Origin: Balanoglossus misakiensis
Taxonomy: Eukaryota; Hemichordata
DNA length: 64,000 nt
NCBI GenBank assembly: GCA_040954595.2
Contig: CM082583.2
Span: forward strand, 8,804,001 to 8,868,000
Direction: 5' to 3'
Part shown: positions 35,179 to 47,900 of the stretch, in pieces
Layout: the number at the start of each line of letters is the position of its first letter
How positions within the stretch are numbered: the stretch's first letter is position 1
Program-made: the position numbers and the translations under genes
Notes under the pieces: generated by a model
Seen by the model: the letters and a program-made list of their open reading frames with translations, nothing else
Database searches by the model: none
Told to the model about the DNA's origin: nothing

Positions 35179-36769
35179 TAACAAAAAAAACCACCAGGAT
35201 GTAAGGTCACTCGGGTGGCACATTCGATCCACTACACGACATGGCGCTAACGAATTCTTATGGCAATAGCTTTGTTTATTCTTCACTTTTTTTCCCTTCC
35301 TATATTTATTATATATTTGTTGCTGTTCCGTTTCATCGTTAGCAATGATTAAAAAAGAGAAAAAAATGAAACAATCTTGTGTGTGTTTTCCATGAATATA
35401 ACGTTCTTGCAATCTGGGAATCCAGGTGTTAACGGTAAATGGCAGTGTATGTGTGATGTTAAAGATAGAAGAAAAACACAACACGGTTACCGTAACGTTA
35501 GAATTCAATATCTTATAAATTTTACATTGAGTAAATGTCCACGAATGGCTACATGGACGCAAAACCTCGACCATATGTATTGTTTACCAGTATTAACCAT
35601 CCGGACAGGCGAGAAACAACTGAAAGTGTGCCCCGAATGAAAGAAAACTCCCGCGAGTATGAGACTTCTTTTGGGTCTATTGTTGTTGTAAAATCAGTCC
35701 TGACCTGTGTTCGTTCGCTTGTCCCAGCCAGTATAACCAGTGTTTGATAAATATACGCCACGTAGGTACAATTTTGAGAATCCTTATAAATTTGCTCGTT
35801 CTGGCTTTGCTTGAGGTAGCCCCAAAACCAAATCTCCGGCGAACTGAAAGCGGACTACGCTCTGTTCCTTACGTTTCGATGGAAAATCAATTTTGGGACA
35901 CTTTCCAACTCAGAATTTCAAATAGAGATACTGGTAATTTATTTCTTTAAATGAATTTAAATGAACACTTGGACAGGGGCGCACGCGTCGAAGGAACATA
36001 TTTAACACTAGAAAGTGCACATTTTAGGGTTAAGCCATTTGACAAGAAACGTTTATCGGGTCATTATTTAATGATATTGAGCCTTATAACTGGAAGTTAA
36101 CTATATTCAATGTGTTATTGATGGCTGGGTTACAGTTTTCGTGTCCTATTCTGTGTTTGGAGTCGCCAAACCGGGAACCATGTTCGCGGTTTTGGGAGCG
36201 AACCTGCCGTGTACTATATAGCCGTCGCGCGGCTAGGTTCCCGGATGGGAAAGCTGCAGTGGCGAGTTGCGTACGGTTTGTTTGATTGGATGAGACGTGG
36301 AAGCGGGGTGGTCAAATTGCAACATAAATAATGCCCTTACAGTTATACCCAGAACAACCATCAACAAATGTCACTTTCATTTGCGAAATTATATATATAC
36401 CGGATGACTTTTCGCTAGCAAATGCTGAAGGTCGAACAATGTTTAATTGCCGCAATGAGCGAGAAACAGTGCGACTTAGTACGACAGACGGACACCTCCC
36501 GACGTCTACATCCTCCAACCAAATGAGCGTGGGCGTCCATTTACGTAGGCGACGACGTATTTTCCCCGGGACTACACAATACCGCGTGTCCGTATTTAAT
36601 ATATTGTAATTAAGGCGAAAATAATAGTTTATCATTGCCTTTTAAGAGCAGGACAAGTTTCACTGTACGTGTAGACAGTCTTGCAAAGTTATCTAAATCG
36701 TCTTTGAGGCGCGCACACTTAAGTTCCAGGAAATATACTCCAGTCCGCTACGTAACCGCCGATCCTATT

Positions 36770-36985
36770 AAGATTAAGGAAGTAGTAGTACTTGCCCAGG
36801 GAAAATATTTTCAGAAGAATGATAGTCCTTTAAACCTTGCTGTCCTTTGCTACATTTATTAACCAGGTAGAGTGTGTAAGGAGTCTTTTTGAATCAAAGA
36901 AGAAAACGGAACGTTAACGGTCTTGTTTTTCACAAACTTCACCCAGTATTAACATTTCTCCATAGACAGAGCACGGCCATTTTGT
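36770..36985 (-). repeat. Dispersed repeat family, minus-strand copy
   Basis: It reads 'ttttcagaagaatgatagtc' and later 'ctccatagacagagcacggc' followed by 'cattttgtg'. These are complements of the 3' and 5' landmarks of the copy at 20575-20850, in reversed order as expected for the opposite orientation. Confidence 0.5.
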
Positions 36986-37789
36986 GATCATGTATAGGGT
37001 AATCAAAATTCAACAGTTTAGCATAAGTTGTGAGAAAAATATTAAAAGAGTCGCCTTGCGAATTCAGTACCTAATTCATTGATCGCAACTCTAATTACAG
37101 AAGTAGAAATTTTGTATTCATACCAACCGAAGTACGGGGATGTACAGGATTCAAGTAAATGGCCTATTCTGTTGCAGTAGTTTCGATTCCGCTGAATCCC
37201 GTTTATTACTGACCACCCAAATCAGGCGAAAATCTTTCATAGCAACGAAATGAGTAAAAATGGTCAACACTGGACAATCAGTTAATGTACAAATGCACAA
37301 TATCAAACGATTGCCACGTGGAAGAGATGTCATTAAGGAGGTTCGATAAGAGCGTTTGTTTGTTTGTTCGCTTTATATTCCCAGGAGAAATATTTATCAT
37401 TCATTTTGTCATTTGAGTCAAATGACTCTTTCTGGTCCCAAATTTCAACGTGATCAAAACATTCAGTGACCATACCGAGTCTATTCGATCAAAGATTGTT
37501 TGACCGAGCTATGTGCAAAAGCCATGAAAATGGCAAAATGGCGAATGCAGTCCTTTGGGAACAGAAAAATTCGTCGTTCTCATAGGGAGCTCGCAGTATT
37601 GAAGCGGCTCGCCTACTTATCTACAGAATTGTCATGTTTGAGGTGTGGGCGTTTTCCTGTTTATGTGCCAACTTTCACGCGCATCTAGAACTCAAGGAAG
37701 GCCGCTTGGCACACTGAAATATGTTTAGTAGTTCGAAAACAAGAAACCTCCTGGGCCTATAATCTTGACCTTCACTAGAAGCGAAGGTG

Positions 37790-37870
37790 AAGTACGCACA
37801 TCGGGGACAAATTTTCAGAACAATGACAGCCCTCCTAAACTTGCAATTCTTTGCTGTATCAAAGTATTTT
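37790..37870 (-). repeat. Dispersed repeat family, minus-strand fragment
   Basis: It contains 'ggggacaaattttcagaaca' followed by 'atgacagccctcctaaact', the complement of the 3' end of the family. Confidence 0.5.
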
Positions 37871-38660
37871 TTTAAACGCCCATTACATTTGCGTACATTG
37901 CTTATTGCCTTCTCCAAATGGGGACGTCTTGTTTAACTGAAGCAAATGCATTCAAATACAAGAAGAAATGTAAAGTTGATGTCTAGGAACTTCACAATCA
38001 CAAATAACGGGGGGGGGGTGTAATCCAACTGCTCTTACGCGTTTAGGTATATTTCGGTAAACGCATTCATGATTAAGTAAACAACGGTGTTTTGCAAAAC
38101 GCTGCCTTAAAAGGTTAGCGCAGTATATCCTGTTTTTTTGTCCTGCCATTCTTGACGGTTTGTGCCTGGGTGAAATACGCCAACAGCGGAAGAGCATATT
38201 TCTGGGGGGTAATTACCTGCTATCCGGTGATGACTGCAAATTCCACCGCCGCCCCTACATTTCCTCAAACCGTACGGCTTAACTATCATTAACCTTCTTC
38301 AAGTTATTTTATCCACTTCCTCAGTGTCGCTGATCATCATGCAAGTTTTTTTTTCTCTGTTTTTCTGCTCGATTTCTACTCTGCAAACTTGAAATAATCC
38401 ATTCACAAACCGTAATGGCGTTGCCTTTCTTTCCAGTATGAGGTCATCATGATTTGTGATCGACGAAGCGGCCGTCTTGTCATGCGCAACCACCGACATG
38501 TCTGATTGATCGCTCACGGTAGCAAGTCATTCCGGAAATCTTTTTAATCCGTGCTCATATAACCGAATGGACGAGTAGCGTAGAAGGAAACAGTTTCTTA
38601 CCCTCACATTTCGCATAATTCAACGTGACTGATAGAAAAATCCGAGTTGTATTTAGTTTA

Positions 38661-38666
38661 TTTATT
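38661..38666 (-). terminator. Poly(A) signal of ADAMTSL5
   Basis: AATAAA on the minus strand, part of a doubled AATAAATAAA, about 255 nt after the stop codon. Confidence 0.5.
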
Positions 38667-38921
38667 ACAAAAAAATCGTGAACATTACAAAGGATCCATG
38701 ATGTGCGTATTAGATGTGTGTGAACTGTTACATTAAGGCCTTCAGCCAGTTCTATCGTTCAATACACGACTCGGTAAACCGTGATTTCATTCTAAAAAAT
38801 AATTTTCGGTGAATAAAGGTTATAATTTATATACGTTCCGACGTTAAACTCATAAACGTACAACATTAACATTTAAATAAAATTCTGGTTAGTTGGTATA
38901 TAGTATCACGGGGGTCAAAGG

Positions 38922-41900
38922 TCAGTCGTTGCAAGAGTTGCTTTTCTGCAGCTCGTCAATTTTGTCGTGGTGGCTCTCTTTCCATTTTCTGACGTAGTCC
39001 GCTTCTGTGAGCAAGAGGCGACTGTCGTAGGACACCTTTGTCGACAGGTTGCCCATCACTAGGTACTCTTTTCCGACGAGCAGGTTCGGGCATGGGCAAC
39101 TGTTGTGTATCCACAGATACTCCCTGTGCATGAGCGAGAAACTGTTGCGGTAGGTCTGAACGATGGACACGTCCACGCGGACGCTGTCTCCTATGGCTTT
39201 CTTCGAAAGGACCTGGATGTGAGACACTTGAGAGAAGAGCGGATGAATCGTTGTTAGGGCAACGTCCCCTTGTGTAGGCGAAAAAAGCCATGTATGTGTC
39301 CAACACATTTCCCATCACCCCCCCCCCCCCAACCACCACCACCACCACCACCACCAAAACGCGAAATTTGACAGATACACTATAGAGATGAATATTATCA
39401 AATTAACACTCACCGAAGTCACTTTGACAGAAGTGGTTTAGCACATTTCCTCTCACTTTCTTGCACTTACACTTTTCTGTGGAGAAAACGAAATGTAAAC
39501 CAGAATGGATGGAAAATGTTCAGGAATTTCCTTGGCTAGCTAGGAAGAACGTTCAGTAATTATGATATGTTTTTCACTCTATATGGTAACTTAGAGACAA
39601 AGAACCAACACATGATGGTAAACCTACCCCAATTTTCAATGCCCTGATAGAGAAAATCATTGATTGAGTTTTTTTATTCTCTTTTGCTTCGTGTTCAGAA
39701 TCCGAGTCCATTAAATTACTACGTTTTTCTGTCACTTGTATTTCCGGTTCAAGAATAACCGAGAGATATTCGCAACTTACTTGAATTTTCACCCTGCCTT
39801 TGACCGCGTCTTCGAGTTTTACCTGAATATGGATAAATGTGATATACTAGTAATTACAAATGTGTGGAACTCCTCGCAATTTTGAAAAGCGACAATTAGG
39901 CTCAACCCCTTCCGTGCCGGGTCTGGGTCACGTGATGTTACCACCCACGCCCATGAGGTCGACAGAAATGATATTCCGATAAGCTTGTGTGTACGTATTG
40001 CATGTACTTGTTGACGTCTATGTTCTTGGGTCTACAGCGTCTGAAAAAAAAGTCCATGTTAGATACCTGAGATTTTCTTTCTCTTTTTCTTGCCCGTCCG
40101 TATCTTTGTCCGCCCGGAGTTCTCCTTTCCTTGGTCGACGCTGTTTTTGGTGTTCTCAACTTCTTTGGTCTCTGTCTCGCCTTCTCGGAGGCTCTTTGTA
40201 ACGTTCACCTTTTCCAGGTGCAAACTTTGCACCAGGTCCTCTTCTGGCAACCAATATTCGTAGTCAATGCCCGGGTTTCGTTCCCGAAACAAAACCTATA
40301 ATAAGAACCGGACCATATTAGGCCTACAACTTTTTCGCAAAAACCAATGAGTTTGAAATCGAACCGGAAGTTATAAATGGCATGAGAGCGCGCTCCTACC
40401 ATCACGTGGAGATCATCGTTGGTGGGACCCATGGCAACGATCTTCTCGAAATCGTCTGGAGTCCGTTCATACTTCAGTGACGTGCCAGCGGCGTTGTATT
40501 TGCCCGGCCAATTGATCGTCCAGTCGCCGTTGAGTACGTACTCGTTCTTCTCCATCAATGCTACAAGTACAAATGAGACAAGCGACTAAAAAATCAATCC
40601 TCTCCCCCACCCCTTCGCCGATTAGTGGTGATATGATTTTTTGCCAAAGTTGGAACTAGTCTCGGTAACGCAGACGATCACCGAAAACGAGGCTGTCGAG
40701 ACCTCGCTACATGGAATTACACACAGATCGGGAATACAACAAAGTGCGGAGACGTCCTCTCGTGACCTGATATTCGGTGAAGGAACCTACGTCTCCGTTT
40801 GAATAGGGGGAGACCCCTCTTCCAAACCACGAACATCCTTGCATGCCGTCACCAATCTTTATTGAGCACATCTTACCTAAATAATTGCGGCTCCGATCAG
40901 TAATTTCTATGTGAGTTGCACCCTTAGGTATCATTGTAATTTCATTGTACCCCAATCGACCTTGTAGAAGAGATAAAAAAACGTAGAATGCATATAATTA
41001 TGTCCATAATCCATGCAGACAGGGGTGTTTATAAGGTTAACATTTTATAGTTTGGGTGTATATTTTACCAATTGCAACTGTATTGCATAGCGCTTGTAGT
41101 CCCAATGACAACAAGTAGCAGTTGATCATGGTCTTTCGTAATATTGAAAACAGAGGCTTCCGTATTCTCTCTATTTTCACAAAGGTTACGGGGGGGGGGG
41201 GGGGGAATCACCTGAAGGCGGAAAGTCGCTCATGTAGGAATCCGTGTGGTGAGTGCAGCTTGTTCCCCGTCCGCCGCAAACACGACATCTGTCTTCGGTC
41301 TTGTTCGAATTGAGTACACCATCACAGCCCACCTGCTATATGTATACAGAGACAGAGCAAACCTCTTGTTACAACAGCTTATATACAATCCCTTGTCGGA
41401 CAATTATTTGGACGAAAGCAACGATGCGATTTCATTTGCGATCTGATACATATGGGACTATAATTGACCTTGTTGACCACTACTTAAAAAAATAACGATC
41501 ATATTGAAACTGTTATTTGTGCTGGAGGTGTCAATGTCAACGATTATCTTTGTTGGCGATGATACTTCCATGGAAATGATTGATTTCCCTATGTGACGGG
41601 GGCACTTCAGGCGTTTATAGAACTAAGTAAATCTTTTGGGAACGGCAAGGTTCATTGACTTCAAACACAAAGTGACGAATGTCAAGTACTCAAGCGGGGA
41701 TGGGGGGAATACTGAAGAAGCACGCTCGCATTTTTTGGTATAAACCTCTATTTTCTCATGGGACTGGTGCGGCTGCGCCTCTCTGTATACAATGTATATG
41801 CACAGTCCCTGTGTGTGATAGAGGGGCTGTGACATATGCAAATGAGGCGCCAGGACAACTCTATATTTGCATATTTATGGTATCTCACCGTACCACGCAT

Positions 41901-44900
41901 TTCCCAGCGATGCACATGTTCCGAGTCTCTGTATTACACGGGGTCCCATCCAACACTTTGCCAAAGTTGTAATGAAACCAGTGATCTCTGGAATAGCATT
42001 GCAAGACACAAGGCAAGAGACCTGTAACATAAAAAAAAGAGAATTCACAAAGTTTGTACGCCAGAAGATACTTGAAAATAGTTTTAAGTGTCGAGTTTAT
42101 TTCTCAGTGGTAACTAAGGCGTTGCGCTGCTGGTGGTTCTAAGGTATATAAGAATAGGAATAGCATGCGATTTCCACACGCTCTAACACTAGCCCTGGAC
42201 AAAAGTAAAAGTAAGACTTTGTAAGCTAGAACCTTGAAAATTTTTGACTTTGTAGGCTGTATAACGTAAGAACACGATTTTTCGGTAAGAACTACGATTT
42301 TTTCGGTAAGAACGACGGCTATGCATGAAACTGCCTATCTAAGAACCTTGATGATATGAGAGAGCTATAGAGCGGTAATTGTTAATTTTTAATGAGAAAT
42401 TATCATCGCATCGACTAAAAGTAAGACTTTGTAAGCTAGAACCTTGAATTTTTTTTGACTTTGTAGGCTGTATAACGTAAGAACCACCAAGTTTCAAAAC
42501 ACGCCACCTACTGACGGGGACAGAGGGAACCCCGGCACGAAATACATGCAAAAGTTCAATTATATTATAGCACTGTACCGTGTTAGTTATCCCCGGGGCA
42601 ACTAAGAAACTATCCGTTCCCGGGGCAACTAAAAAACATCACAGTTGGCATGCACAGTAAACCGCGCAGCTACAATTGAAACGTGCATTGCCTGGTCCTC
42701 TCAGTGATGCCACGGAAGAAACCTCTGTCTCTCCGTCGTGGTATATCAACCAAAAAGGCCTTTGATTCTTGTTTGTCAGACAGCATCCTAAGTCTTCGGA
42801 GAACCGCGCTGGATTCCCGACATCAAGCCATGTTGCCCTCGAAAATGTTTACATGTTACCTTTCATGTAAGTTGAAAATCATCGCCGTTTTGAAACTCGA
42901 GTCATAAAACAAAAACAAAACAAAAAAACACGGTGAAAGCAATGTCACCGGACAAGATTTCCCCCAATGAGCCTTTCGTGAGCGATTATTTCCAACAATG
43001 CTCATTTTTATTTGGCGAATAATTCACTCACCATCCAAATAAGGCACCCAGTCGTTGACGACCTGGCCCAGGACAGTTCTGCCGTCGTAGAGGGCGCATT
43101 GCATTTCCCGAAAATCTTGAGAGCCTGGAGAACAATTCTGGACGAGAAAATCATAAAACAAAACAACACGAAATCAAATGAGAAGCAATTGAATGCTTTT
43201 GGGGGTGAGATATAACAAATGCTGATAAATGATAATTCATTGTATGTATTTCAATGAACAGCACGTGCTTTCCGATCTTATAGGAAGTAAACGGCCTTTG
43301 CAGAAACGTGAAACTATCAAGAAACAATAATTGCGAAGATGCGTACTATGTCCGTTATTCCAAATTAGTTCCAATCATGTTGGACAGGCAGAAAGAGCAA
43401 ACGGTAGATGGCAGACACTGACTGTAGGTTAACACAATTGCTCATAGGTATACTGACGTACACATAAAGTGTTGAAGTTTTTTTACCTGCCAGTTGCATG
43501 CTTTGAATTGACGGTCATCGCCCACGCAGATGAGTTGCTTTAACGCGTACCGATACCTCCATGGGGAAAACACACGCATGGTTTGGTTAGAAACAAACAT
43601 AATAGAAAATGACATGGAAGTCAATCACAAATAGTACCATGCTGCTTTGAACCGTTTGCCAAGAAGATCATATAATGTGTGCATGTGTAGTATCAACTTG
43701 TCGTGTTCCATGGTTCAGTTATACTTAAAGTTGTATGCGCCTCGAACAGTAGATTACTTTATCTTAAAATTGACAATCAAAATTTGGGATCATCATGCAA
43801 AAAGTTCATTGACAGACAACGCTTAGTTGTCTCAATAATCGCCACCCTCTGTGTTAACTGTATGGAGAACATTTAAAGTGGTGATTTTTTAATGAAAACA
43901 AGACCGTGTACACCCCGTTTTCGTCTTTTGTTTTCAAAATGAATCCTAACAAGGAATATTGAAAGATCTTGGAGCTAAATTTTTGTAAACAACTGTCCCC
44001 GAGGCAAGGGTTATCCTGTGTATAACTTTAAATACGGCGTGTTTTGAATCAAGCTGTTGGAAATCAGGGCCTGTTTTTTCACCCCGCTGTCCTTGACTAA
44101 ATTGGCCGAAGATTGGACAGGATTCTCCCTTTTGAGTGAGCAGTCTCGGTCTTTCAGTGCAGGAGCTTCTATGCACTGTGGTAATGAGGATTTCTGCAAT
44201 GCCATGCATGTGTGTTGGGCTTCGTTTGTTGGCGGGCTAACTTGCGTCAATCGTGTAGTTGATGACAACACAACGAATATTGATATCAAGGCGATAGAGC
44301 TGGGATGCATTATGGACAACATGTCTATTATCACCAAGACGTTGTGACACAAACCTGGTGATGCAGTTCCTGGTTCTGGTCGAAACGCCGCCCCCACACG
44401 ACCTGGAACAAGGCGACCATACCGTCCACGATGCCCAGGTGCTGACGGCCTGTCGTCTGGAGCGAAGAAGTACTCGATTTTCCCCTGTGGCCTATGCAAC
44501 AAGGATAGATAGGAAAACGTTGTTGCCAAGAAAATAATGAAAGTATTCAACTCTATTAGAATCTTCATTTTTTTATTTTCAAAATAGGATTAAAATATTA
44601 AATATAGGGAACTAGGTAATTCTGTCTTCGATGTCTTTTTGCCATTGCGTGCCTTGTTTTAATAGTGAACCTTTTCTTCAGTCGTAAGGGGGGGGGGGGC
44701 AAGGAGATTGAAAGAAAGCAAGGAAGACCCACCTGAACGCCCTCTGCCGCTGCAAGAACGCTCAAAACCGCACAGGTTGCCAGGAGACGCCACAACGCAG
44801 GCCTGTGAATGGAAACCAAAACACGACGGAAACCATTCATTGAATGTGAAGGTGCATGGGGCCCGCGGGGATGTGGAGAGCGCCAGGCGGTGACTGCCGG

Positions 44901-47900
44901 GACTGTCGTTGCACGGACCACGTACCATGCACTGGCGGCAACATTGTTGACACGTTCTTGCGGCTAGTACAGGATCAAGTCCTGCGCGCACGGCCGTGAT
45001 ACGATAATACCCCCGCAGACCCATGTATCCGGCCGGGCATTGCAAAACTGAATGCAGTCCGCGCAAGGCCGTAAATTATAAAACGGGGGGAAATAAATCT
45101 TGCTGGGGACTTTCTTGGGCGTGCGTGCGGAGTACAAACTGGCAGATGGATCATGATGCGCAATCATTCTGCCGCACATCTGTTAACGGTCTTATGTTCT
45201 TGTTCTCGTGTTTCTGCAATAATTGGAGTTCTCAAGGCATTAGGTTGTCTAAAATAGTTGGTCTTATTACAGTAAGTGGGGCTCCTGGGGTGCCAATATA
45301 TATTCAAAAAGCGTTAATGCCCCCCCCCCCCCTGCACTGGATTTGTACTTGGGAGCAGGTCAACTCATCTGACTATGTTCCGCCTCTCAGCGTCTCATTC
45401 GAGAGAATGAACACTAATCAGCCCTTGTCGGACATTGACAAGAACAAGACGGTCTGTGTTTTTAAAGAATGTTAGTGTATGGATCGCGCTTTCGGGTTGT
45501 AGGTCGGCATAACAAGCTGTGTGTCTGGTCTGTAACCATCGTCGATACAGATGCCATCTTCTAATACGGCGCCTCGTTGTACACTATCGACTTACATGTC
45601 AAAAGTACATAATAATCGCGCGTTTTAATCTTCCCACCGGTGACCTTAATTAAAATCTGGCCGGAGGTGATTTCAGCCAAGGAGAAATTTGGCTTATCAA
45701 ATTAGGGTTTTGTAACGGTTGAGCTTTGGCGAAATAGCCTTCCATTCTCGGTTTAATGGGGATTGAAAGCTGCTTGAGAACGAGGCTAATCAACACGGGG
45801 TCTGCGTGTCCCGTAAGTTGAGACCACCTGGTGATTAGTCTACATGTAATTGAGTCAATACACATCGGCACGTCGGTTCAGGCTTTGGCTATAACCTTGC
45901 TATCAACCCTGGGATGGTATCGGTAAACTTGAACTCGATCATCCCGGAGTTCAGGATAGAAAAAAAACCAAAGTCGTGTATCAATCGAAGACTATTTGCG
46001 AGTTGGAAGAGAGCGTGGCCCACGGGTCAATGGAAAGTTCTGCATCTATAGCAATGGACTGTCTTTGATTTGAAAATCACTTAGCGTCGACTGTTTCAAA
46101 ATCTCTTCCGCAAAGAGAGTTTATTGTGTGGTGGAAAGTGTTCGCATTCATGGGTGGGGATTTACCGCGTGTAGAATTTTGCGCTTAAATGTTCCAATCC
46201 CCCCCAAAAGCTAATCCAAATACCACATCTCGTGTAAGACTGGCACGCTTCGCGGAGTTTCCGAAATCCGCTCGCTTTGGCGGATGAGTTTGGGGGACGC
46301 CATGCCAGTACGTCGTGGAACGTAAAACCGATCTCTGATTGGTTAAGGTTTACGTTACGTTACGTTCTATTTCGTTTAGCTTTTCTTTCGTTACAGTTCT
46401 TTCAAAAACCTATATACATGTATGCAATTGGAAGTTAGGAATATGCGAATCTGCGAAATGCATTTTGTCGGGTGCAATGTTTTTTTTTCAAGGCAGGTCT
46501 TCTTTAGAAGACGTGCTGGCGACTTACGTCATGTCTTTGGCCAAAGTTTCTCATGAATACTGTCAAGTCGCCATGAATTGCAAGGTATACGTGTACATCT
46601 AAACTCTAATGGAAATCTCTCCGGCTGATTCAGACGGTAATGGCTGTCGCTCGGCCGTTTCATTCAAATGTCATGTACTTCGAGTTTCTCTGTACTTCCC
46701 ATACTTTAAGCTGCAAATGCTCTTTGTCTTCCAAGTGAAAGGGGGGGGTGGCTGTTTGCGAGCTGAAGTAAACATATTGCCAAGGTCACTACCACTCCCC
46801 CTACCCACCACAGCATACATGCAATCTTCAGTCTTCACTGGAAGACTGCCGTGATGCATACTTTTGCAAGTCGACAGCTTTGTAGTGGTTTATTTTGGGC
46901 CAAAATTTTATCTGGTCACGTTTTTATCTCAAAATGGGGCGGTGACGTGAATTTCTGTTTTTTATCGTCTGGTCAGTGTCAATATACAATCGATGCATAC
47001 ACTGGTTAATGGTGCCGGGTGATGACAAACTTTTCTTCCTCTGCCGTATTTTTAGCCATGCATCTGTGCACTCGAGCTCTGCCCGGCCAGACATAGTCTA
47101 AGTCTTATGTTTATCCCCCTCTGGTGCAGTAGATCGGATTGGTCCAAAAGTAATGCAACCTTCAAAGTTAGGGCATGCGCATTCAGTCCAGCTATCCCCG
47201 AAGTAGAACGCTCCACCATCCATGCACTGGCAGTTTCTCGTCACGGTGGTAGTCTTTTGTGTATTTGACAATGGGCGTCTTTTCCATTTAATTGAATCTC
47301 CCGACAGTCAAATACCTGTGACGAATCGGTTTTTAATTCAGCACAATTGAATAGATCTGCCGGTGGCTGTGAGCTTTTAATGGGACGGTCAACTTTTAAA
47401 GACATATAAAATGACAATGGCGTTGTTGACACGACGAAAAGACAAGAATTGCATTCCTGCTGATGCGACTTAGAGGGACTAAACACACTGACAGCAGAAC
47501 GTAGCTGTTAATTTTCCTTTCAGTAATCATTAACGTAATTTTCCATGTGATCGAACAAAATCCGCGATGACAGGTCTTTCTTGTGAAAGTTAACGTTGAA
47601 ACACGCGACAAAGCAACGATAATTTTAACCGACCGTCAACGCGGCGATATCAGAGACGACGCGACGCGAAGCACTGGCAATCGCTATTCAGAACCGTAAT
47701 AAACAAACATGTGCCCGCTATTTGCATTGAAGTGGCCCGCTACAAACATTGATTCAGTTACTTGCCATTTCAAGACGACGTGAAAACGAGGTCGAGTTTC
47801 TTTTGTCATTGAAAACGTTTGTGGCAACATCCCGTTATCGATAGGCATGTACTTATATTCCGGCGGTTGTGCAAAATGGGCCAGGCGAGTTTCCCCGTTG

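Larger units (their letters stand above)
33407..38660. other. Intergenic region between ligand B and ADAMTSL5
   Basis: No recognisable exon is found. The region contains the twin CRE sites at 35149-35178, two reverse-oriented copies of the dispersed repeat (36770-36985 and 37790-37870), a GC-rich inverted repeat near 36173-36244 (ccgggaacc and ggttcccgg) and several unsupported ORFs. The ORF at 35744-35950 (68 codons) has a hydrophobic N-terminal stretch but no other support. Confidence 0.45.

Noticed and set aside
44838-44921. Starting ADAMTSL5 at Met 44840 or 44921 within exon 2
   Set aside because: A 20-nt exon at 49675-49656 joins in exact phase at the acceptor at 44803 and gives a cleaner signal peptide; the alternatives have long, basic N-termini.
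45023-45475. 150-codon plus-strand ORF as a gene
   Set aside because: It lies in the ADAMTSL5 first intron, includes translated poly-C, and shows no protein-like pattern.
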